This document shows, piece after piece, positions 58,714 to 64,000 of a stretch of 64,000 nt of DNA. The position numbers and the translations under genes are program-made. Below the pieces are notes generated by a model. The model was not told where the DNA came from. It did no database searches and saw only the letters and a program-made list of their open reading frames with translations. The stretch is from VAZQ01 sp035693615 (lineage in GTDB: Bacteria; Pseudomonadota; Alphaproteobacteria; Rhizobiales; Xanthobacteraceae): positions 39,092 to 103,091 of the forward strand of contig DASSGH010000113.1 in assembly GCA_035693615.1 (NCBI GenBank). Reading direction: 5' to 3'. Position 1 is the first letter of the stretch. Every line of letters starts with the position of its first letter.

Positions 58714-59088
58714 TCACCAAGTCTCGGCAATTCCCCAATAAACCCCTCTGTTAACGCCACGCTCGGTTTTTGCGCCGCGGTTTCGCGAATCCATCCCGGA
58801 TACTCGGCAGAGCGCGATGAGGTCGTTTTCGACGAGGCCAAGGTTATAGCTCGCGGTTGTGCGATCGTAGGTCAGACCATGCCATGGGATAGCGAGACGG
58901 TCCCGCCCCGTGCGAACAGAGCCGTTGAAGCTCAGAACTGCGCAGCTGACATTGCCGCTCGTCTTGTCGATTATGATTCGTTCGATCGTGCCGATCATGG
59001 TGCCCTCGGCGCTACGCACCGGCGTTCCTTCGACACGATCGCTTGCGATCAAGCTATCTACTTCCCAAGATGTCGCGTCCGTTTGCAT
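58714..59088 (-). CDS. PRC-barrel domain protein
   Basis: The 124-residue protein contains a PRC-barrel: 'LIASDRVEGTPVRSAEG', 'IGTIERIIIDKTSGNVSCAV', 'RDRLAIPWHGLTYD' and 'YNLGLVENDLIALC'. ATG at 59088 follows GGAGG by five bases, so the two ATGs upstream are not preferred. Short PRC-barrel proteins in rhizobia are usually stress-related; the role is otherwise unknown. Confidence 0.82.
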   Translation of the reverse strand: MQTDATSWEVDSLIASDRVEGTPVRSAEGTMIGTIERIIIDKTSGNVSCAVLSFNGSVRTGRDRLAIPWHGLTYDRTTASYNLGLVENDLIALCRVSGMDSRNRGAKTERGVNRGVYWGIAETW

Positions 59089-59444
59089 CATCGCCTCCAT
59101 ATGGCGTTGCGCCAGCCTAACGCGATGCTGGTGCGCGCGATGAGCTCGGCTGCTCGCAGCGAAGTCATGGCTGCGCACTGCGAAGCAAGGTCAGCGACGG
59201 ACGTTTCGCAAACGGCTGGGCGGATAGCTACCAGCAGCCGAAACGCCGTGCCAAAAGCAGCTGCATCCTACGCCTGCCCAGGCAGCACGGGTGTGAGCTG
59301 CCTCACGAAGTGCCGGTATGAAACGATGGGAGCTGCCTCGCGAAGCTGCCCTGGATCGCGTTCCGCGGCGGAGCAGGCTTGCTCATAAGGGCTAAAGTGA
59401 GCAAATTCACATATGCTACAGCCGGCCGTCCGAATGTGAGACAT
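59089..59444. other. Divergent intergenic region
   Basis: These 356 bases separate the PRC-barrel and TctC genes. A 16-base near-direct repeat occurs at 59295-59310 and 59330-59345 (one mismatch). No open frame, clear promoter or RNA gene was seen. Confidence 0.4.
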
Positions 59445-60413
59445 ATGTTCAGACTCGTCCGATCACTCATTGTCCTTGCTGGAGTGCTAGTTGCTTCGGC
59501 GGCGCCGGCAGCATCCGCCGACTATCCCCGCCAGCCGGTGCGTATGCTGGTCGGCCTCGCTGCCGGCGGGGGCACCGACGTCGTCGCCCGCGCCCTGGCC
59601 GAATGGCTATCGCAGTATTTTGGCCAGCAATTCATCGTGGAAAATCGCACCGGGATGGGTGGAAGTATCGCCGCGCAAGCGCTCATCAACGCTCCGCCGG
59701 ACGGCTACACGCTGTTATTCATGGGGCCGAACAATGCCATTGCGACGTCGCTCTACAAGAAACTGCCGTTCGACTTCCTGCGCGACACCATTCCCGTCGC
59801 CGGCGTGATGCGGCTCACCAACTTGATGCTGGTTCCACCATCGCTGCCGACCAAGACCGTTCAGGAGTTCATCGATTACGCCAAGGCCCATCCCGGAAAA
59901 ATCATGATGGCCTCGTCCGGCAACGGTACGACCGTCCATCTCTCCGGCGAGCTGTTTAAGGCTATGACTCACATCGAGATGGTACACGTGCCATATCGCG
60001 GCTCGTCTGCCGTTTATCCTGATCTCATGACAGGCAAGGTCCATGTGCTATTCGATAATTTGACGGGGTCGATCGAACTCGTCCGCTCGGGCCAGCTTCG
60101 CGGTCTCGGTGTCACTTCGGAAAAGCGCTGGAAGTCACTGCCCGACATCCCGGCGATTGCCGAGACCGTGCCCGGCTACCAAGCGGGTGTTTGGTATGGC
60201 GTCGTCGCGCCGAAGGGCGTCCCGCCTGAAGTCCCCATCGTGCTCAATCGCGCGATCAACACCGCCCTTGCTGATCCCAAAGTGCTAGCCCGTTTTGCGG
60301 AGCTAGGCGGTGAGCCGATGCCGATGAGCCCGCCCGAGCTGGGCAAGTTGATTGCCGACGAAACGGAGAAATGGCGCAAGGTCGTCGAGTTTGCGGGAGT
60401 GTCGATCGACTAA
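59445..60413 (+). CDS. TctC/Bug-family solute-binding protein
   Basis: The 322-residue exported protein has a signal ('LIVLAGVLVASAAPAASA') and Bug motifs 'YPRQPVRMLVGLAAGGGTD', 'IVENRTGMGGSIAAQALI', 'APPDGYTLLFMG' and 'MVHVPYRGSSAVYPDLM'. It is the third such gene in the window. There is no TctA/TctB partner. The ATG at 59445 begins the signal; the frame is open to 59379. Confidence 0.88.
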   Translation: MFRLVRSLIVLAGVLVASAAPAASADYPRQPVRMLVGLAAGGGTDVVARALAEWLSQYFGQQFIVENRTGMGGSIAAQALINAPPDGYTLLFMGPNNAIATSLYKKLPFDFLRDTIPVAGVMRLTNLMLVPPSLPTKTVQEFIDYAKAHPGKIMMASSGNGTTVHLSGELFKAMTHIEMVHVPYRGSSAVYPDLMTGKVHVLFDNLTGSIELVRSGQLRGLGVTSEKRWKSLPDIPAIAETVPGYQAGVWYGVVAPKGVPPEVPIVLNRAINTALADPKVLARFAELGGEPMPMSPPELGKLIADETEKWRKVVEFAGVSID

Positions 60414-60475
60414 CAGGCGCAGCGGCGAATAAGCCATCGTCGAACGGTGTTGTTCAACCGGGAGGGAACACGCCA

Positions 60476-62239
60476 ATGGCCAGACGCAAGACGCGCCAGT
60501 CGGGTCGCGACCGGGGGGAGCGGCCGCGGCGATCAAGACAGGCAAAACGTCGTCGGGGCGCGACGGCGCCGAATGCTCGCCCTCGTCGCTTAATTCCGGC
60601 TGCTGTCCTGCAAAAAACCCATAAGGCTGTCCGGGCGTTATTTAGAGCCGGCATCGGAGTCGGTCAGTTCGTGTCCCAGGCCAAAGCGCTGACCGCACGG
60701 CAGCGCGCGCACATTGTCGATCAGGCAATAATGCTGCTCGAAGGCTTTTATGCTCATCTTCCGCTCAAGCGTGCGATGTACGCGGTCGACCCTTTGCAGA
60801 GTCTTAGACGGCTTCGGCAGCGGCTTCCACTGATCAAGGGTGACGGGCCTTTTCATGCGGAGATGACAAATATTTTCGCGTCAGTATGTGACCTGCATAC
60901 GAATTATGTGCTACCCGCGCCCTACAACGACGCGCAAGCGTGGCTTCCCTTCAAGGTCGAATCCTATTTCGATCGTGGCCGTCGCAGGTACATCGTCACG
61001 AAGATTGCCCCTGGCTTCGCGAAATCAAGCTTTCGCAAGGGAGTTGAAGTTCTGTATTGGAACGGCATTCCGATTTCCCGCGCCGTGGAGATGGCGGGCG
61101 CGCAAAGTGGCGCCAACAGCCCTGCAGCGCGGCACGCGCACGGTTTGCTCAATCTCACTGCGCGTCCCCTTAACACGGTGCCTTTGCCCGACGAGGAATG
61201 GGTCGTGGTGCGTTATCGTACGCGTCGCGGTCGAGAACAGGAAATTCGGTTCGACTGGGTGGTTACCGAATTTCCTTTAGGAGCCGCAGTGGTCAAGCGG
61301 CGGAGTCGTTCTACCAAAGCGGAGTACATGCGTCAGATTTCCAAGTTCTTGTTTGCGCAGGACGTTGTGGATGCCGAGAAGAAGATCGCTGCCGCCTCTG
61401 ACCCGTGCTCCCATCTCAAGGGCACGAAGTCGTGCATGCCGGACATCTTTCGGGCCAGAGTGGTCCGCACGCCGCATGGCAAATTCGGATATATCCGGAT
61501 CTTTTCCTTCGAGGTAGACCATCCGGCCGAGCTGGTTTCGGAGTTCATTAGGCTCCTTACGCATCTGCCCCAGAACGGCTTGATTATCGACGTTCGCGAC
61601 AACGGCGGGGGTTCGAGTTTGGCCGCCGAAAGCCTACTGCCGCTCATCTCTCCGGATCGGCCGGTCGTCCCGCAGCGATTATATTTCATCAACACCACGC
61701 GCACTCTCCGGTTATGCCGGCTGCAGAGGTCCAATCTGCTTCTGGGCCCACGCGGACTGTCGCCCTGGATTGAGTCCATTCAACGATCGATGGAAACTGG
61801 CGCGATGTACTCCGCGAGTTTTCCCTCTCATGATCAAGACGCCTTAAACGCGATCGGACATCGATATCCGGGCCCGACAATCGTGATAACGAACGCCGTC
61901 TCGTACAGTGCTACCGAGTTCTTTGCGGCTGGATTCCAGGATCACGGTGGAAAAATTCTCGGGGTCGACAACGTCACCGGCGGCGGCGGCGCCAATGTGA
62001 GGACGCATACGGAGATTCGCAAATATTACAAGAACGCCGCAAATTCTCCGTTCCGGGGGTTGCCCAAAGGCACTGAACTGCGAGTTGCATTCCGGCGTTC
62101 GCAGCGGGTCGGGCCGCAGATCGGCAATGACGTCGAAGATTTCGGCGTTACGCCCAACTACTTTTACGAGATGACGCGCGACGATCTTCTGAAAGGCAAC
62201 GTCGGCCTCATCAACTATGCCGCCAGCCTTCTGGTTTGA
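60476..62239 (+). CDS. S41-type (C-terminal processing) peptidase-like protein with Arg-rich N-terminus
   Basis: The 587-residue protein begins with an Arg/Lys-rich stretch of about 38 residues ('RRSRQAKRRRGATAP') with no signal. A helical region and a PDZ-like part ('RKGVEVLYWNGIPISRAVE') follow, then an S41 peptidase core ('FGYIRIFSFEVDHPAELV', 'GLIIDVRDNGGGSSLAAES') and the nucleophile region 'NAVSYSATEFFAAGFQDHG'. Tsp/CtpA enzymes use a Ser-Lys dyad; the Ser is plausible here but the Lys ('GGKIL' nearby) is uncertain. GGGAGGGAA precedes the ATG at 60476. Confidence 0.8.
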   Translation: MARRKTRQSGRDRGERPRRSRQAKRRRGATAPNARPRRLIPAAVLQKTHKAVRALFRAGIGVGQFVSQAKALTARQRAHIVDQAIMLLEGFYAHLPLKRAMYAVDPLQSLRRLRQRLPLIKGDGPFHAEMTNIFASVCDLHTNYVLPAPYNDAQAWLPFKVESYFDRGRRRYIVTKIAPGFAKSSFRKGVEVLYWNGIPISRAVEMAGAQSGANSPAARHAHGLLNLTARPLNTVPLPDEEWVVVRYRTRRGREQEIRFDWVVTEFPLGAAVVKRRSRSTKAEYMRQISKFLFAQDVVDAEKKIAAASDPCSHLKGTKSCMPDIFRARVVRTPHGKFGYIRIFSFEVDHPAELVSEFIRLLTHLPQNGLIIDVRDNGGGSSLAAESLLPLISPDRPVVPQRLYFINTTRTLRLCRLQRSNLLLGPRGLSPWIESIQRSMETGAMYSASFPSHDQDALNAIGHRYPGPTIVITNAVSYSATEFFAAGFQDHGGKILGVDNVTGGGGANVRTHTEIRKYYKNAANSPFRGLPKGTELRVAFRRSQRVGPQIGNDVEDFGVTPNYFYEMTRDDLLKGNVGLINYAASLLV

Positions 62240-62262
62240 GCTCTCCCCACGCAGGAACAGCG

Positions 62263-62904
62263 ATGGAGATTTATTATCGCGATCGCGCCCCGGAATACGA
62301 CAAGTTCTACGAGGTTCCGGAACGGGAGCATGATCTCACACGTCTGAAATCGTGGCTCGTCGAGCGTGTGCGAAATAGAACGATCCTGGAGGTGGCAGCC
62401 GGCACCGGATACTGGACCGAAGCTGCGGCGGCCGTTGCGAAAGAAATCACCGCAACCGACTATAACCCCGAGATGCTGGCGATCGCGGCAAATCGGCATC
62501 TCGGCCCGCACGTCAAGTTGCGCGTGGCCGACGGATTCACCCTTCCCAAATTCGGATCGAGCTTCGACGCCGGCATGGCGCACATGTGGTGGTCACACGT
62601 GGGCAAGGAGCGGCGGCAGGAATTTCTCTCGCATTTTGCGTCGCGGCTTGAGCCTGGAGCGACGATTCTGATGATTGATCAGGTTTTTGTCGAAGGCCGC
62701 AGCACGGTGTCAGGGCAGGACGAATGGGGTAACCTGTTGTCGCTGCGAACGCTGGAAAATGGCGCTACGTTTGAAATCATAAAGAACTATCCGACCAGCG
62801 AGGAACTCCGCAACGACTTCGCTCAGACTTGCCAAGACATAGAAATTACGTTGTTTCCCTTTTTCTGGGCGCTGAGCGCACGCATCAGGGCGCGAAGCGG
62901 CTGA
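62263..62904 (+). CDS. SAM-dependent methyltransferase
   Basis: The 213-residue class I methyltransferase has 'YYRDRAPEYDKFYEVPERE', motif I 'TILEVAAGTGYWTEAAA', motif II 'ITATDYNPEMLAIAA' and 'AGMAHMWWSHVGKERRQ'. ATG at 62263 after GCAGGAAC is preferred to a TTG at 62236. It lies 23 bases after the S41 gene and is probably co-transcribed. The substrate is unknown. Confidence 0.85.
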   Translation: MEIYYRDRAPEYDKFYEVPEREHDLTRLKSWLVERVRNRTILEVAAGTGYWTEAAAAVAKEITATDYNPEMLAIAANRHLGPHVKLRVADGFTLPKFGSSFDAGMAHMWWSHVGKERRQEFLSHFASRLEPGATILMIDQVFVEGRSTVSGQDEWGNLLSLRTLENGATFEIIKNYPTSEELRNDFAQTCQDIEITLFPFFWALSARIRARSG

Positions 62905-62919
62905 TGCCCCGATAGTCGT

Positions 62920-63945
62920 TTAGAGCGGCACTCCCTCGCTGGCTCTCCCGGCCATGTTTAGGGCAGGTATCCTGCACAGGTCCTCGGTACGCCGACGCAG
63001 CGCGTGTGTATCGGTACAGGGCCCTGTGATCAGGCTTGTCGTTAATCCCATCTCCTTCAGCATTCGCGTTGCGCCTAGGGCGCCGAGCGCATCCGCTGCC
63101 GCGAGGATGACCTTCGGGCGAGAACGTCTGCGTTTGAGGCGCTTGAGAAACACTGGGACATTGGCGCCCAGCATGTCGCCGCCGCATTCGATCAAAACCG
63201 CGTCGGCGGGTATCGAAAGGCAAGTATCGAGCGCTCTATCGAATACGTCGACAATGCCGCCGCGGTTCGCTGGATAGGTCGTGGGCAGGCCAAAATCGAC
63301 GCAGTCGAAAGCGTGCGTAGCCCCATAGTCGTGATATGCCGCGATTTCCGTGATCCCGGAGGTACCCGTGGCCTTCAATGCGATCACCGTGGCATGCCCC
63401 TTCTGTAGCAGTGCTCGCAGCACGGTCAGACCCGCGGTCGTCTTGCCGACCTCCGCCGACGTACCGAGAACGAGAAAAACCGGCGCCCCGCGATCGGCCA
63501 AACCGGAAGCGTTAGGAGCGGCGAACTCCCGGATGTTGATGAGTTTGCCGTCGCCGCCTGAAACAGCGCCAAGATATTTCGCCTGCCCGAGGTGCGTCTT
63601 TGTGGACGGGGTGCCTCCGACCAGATCGCCAACCACGCCACTCTCGGCAAGCACCCAGTAGCTGCGTCCTGCAACGAGACCGCGCTTCGGTATCCCGCCG
63701 ACCACCCAGCGGGTCGACTCGCGATGGCCAGGTGTCGCAAGAAAGACGTCTCCCGGCGCCAACGTCATCGACCGGCCGGAGACCTCCTCCACGATGATCG
63801 GTAACGCTTCCGGTGCCAATTCAAAAGCACAGACGGCGCCTTCAAGTCCGGGGGCCGCGACAAGCCGCGGCGATATGCGCATAGGGGGGACGCGACGCAC
63901 AACCGACGTCCGCTTGACGTTGGTCGGAAGCGTTCGCCTATCCAT
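62920..63945 (-). CDS. P-loop NTPase with an N-terminal beta domain (DUF1611/BioD-like)
   Basis: The 341-residue protein has an N-terminal part (about 20-150) with no clear match, then Walker A 'VLGTSAEVGKTTAGLTVL' (Lys168), 'IALKATGTSGITEIAAY' and 'VLIECGGDMLGANVPVFL', typical of the dethiobiotin synthetase/DUF1611 SIMIBI-like P-loop group. ATG at 63945 lies 10 bases after the stop of a preceding frame, suggesting an operon. Substrate and pathway unknown. Confidence 0.7.
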   Translation of the reverse strand: MDRRTLPTNVKRTSVVRRVPPMRISPRLVAAPGLEGAVCAFELAPEALPIIVEEVSGRSMTLAPGDVFLATPGHRESTRWVVGGIPKRGLVAGRSYWVLAESGVVGDLVGGTPSTKTHLGQAKYLGAVSGGDGKLINIREFAAPNASGLADRGAPVFLVLGTSAEVGKTTAGLTVLRALLQKGHATVIALKATGTSGITEIAAYHDYGATHAFDCVDFGLPTTYPANRGGIVDVFDRALDTCLSIPADAVLIECGGDMLGANVPVFLKRLKRRRSRPKVILAAADALGALGATRMLKEMGLTTSLITGPCTDTHALRRRTEDLCRIPALNMAGRASEGVPL

Positions 63946-63954
63946 CGCGCAGGA

Positions 63955-64000
63955 TTAGCGCGACCGCCTTCTCTTTTTCTTTCCTTTAGACTTCTTAGCC
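63955..64000 (-). CDS. C-terminal tail of a gene that starts outside the window
   Basis: Reading leftward from the window edge gives 'AKKSKGKKKRRRSR' then TAA at 63955-63957. A basic tail ending just before the next gene is plausible as a real C-terminus, but only 15 codons are seen. Confidence 0.35.
   Translation of the reverse strand, partial: AKKSKGKKKRRRSR

Noticed and set aside
1..64000. tRNA, rRNA, CRISPR arrays, transposases or integrases
   Set aside because: No conserved T-loop sequences, regular spaced repeats, DDE transposase or integrase motifs were found on reading both strands, although a covariance search could still find a small RNA.

Overview
The window looks like chromosomal DNA from a high-GC alphaproteobacterium of the order Hyphomicrobiales (Bradyrhizobium/Xanthobacteraceae-like). 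The grounds are a clear SciP cell-cycle regulator, an excess of TctC/Bug-type and NitT/TauT-type solute-binding proteins, single-gene ABC_sub_bind proteins, Rieske oxygenases of the phthalate-dioxygenase type, a PmtA-like methyltransferase, a match to the EcfG stress promoter and small palindromic intergenic repeats. Genus is not determinable by eye. No tRNA, rRNA, CRISPR array, integrase or insertion sequence was seen.

Layout. 1-3.4 kb: the end of an LVIVD-repeat protein, a flavin-dependent HpaB-type monooxygenase and a cupin. 3.4-12.9 kb: uptake functions on the minus strand (MFS carrier, NitT/TauT solute-binding protein and ATPase, then after an HD-domain gene, an adenylate cyclase and a TctC protein, two tandem NitT/TauT permeases), and a frameshifted AbrB-family membrane gene. 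13-18.5 kb: a 3-hydroxyisobutyrate-dehydrogenase-like reductase followed by a tryptophan/kynurenine catabolic block (tryptophan 2,3-dioxygenase, kynureninase-like enzyme, CnbZ-type aminomuconate deaminase-like protein, Rieske oxygenase). 18.7-21.3 kb: a compact operon of processive-type GT2 glycosyltransferase, HlyD-type membrane protein and a TackOD1-like zinc ribbon. 21.4-32.1 kb: mixed envelope, stress and solute-binding genes, including a frameshifted VanX/DdpX dipeptidase. 32.4-40.2 kb: an aromatic-acid catabolism-like region (Rieske ferredoxin, PdxA/TphB-like dehydrogenase, Zn-alcohol dehydrogenase, Rieske oxygenase, Pht5-like decarboxylase, a PanB paralogue and an SDR). 40.2-43 kb: housekeeping genes sciP, mnmA and a PmtA-like methyltransferase.

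44.2-53.7 kb is the most distinctive part: seven tightly packed, partly overlapping genes forming a small polyketide operon. They encode a type II thioesterase, Sfp-type phosphopantetheinyl transferase, small helical unknown, acyl-activating ligase, FabG-like ketoreductase, discrete acyl carrier protein, and a 1,649-residue KS-AT-DH-ACP-TE synthase. The synthase has no ketoreductase or enoylreductase of its own; the SDR, and perhaps the divergent AcuI-type reductase, could act in trans. Its terminal thioesterase has Cys in place of the nucleophilic Ser, and the patatin-like gene next to the operon also has Cys at its nucleophile position.

53.9-64 kb: that patatin, a large SAM-cyclase-ATPase-TPR protein with an altered metal site, a PRC-barrel protein, a TctC protein, an S41-type peptidase with an Arg-rich N-terminus, a methyltransferase and a P-loop NTPase.

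A double-hairpin element of about 168 bp occurs twice, about 34 kb apart, each time between divergently transcribed genes. Two genes carry single-base frameshifts that may be real lesions or sequence errors.
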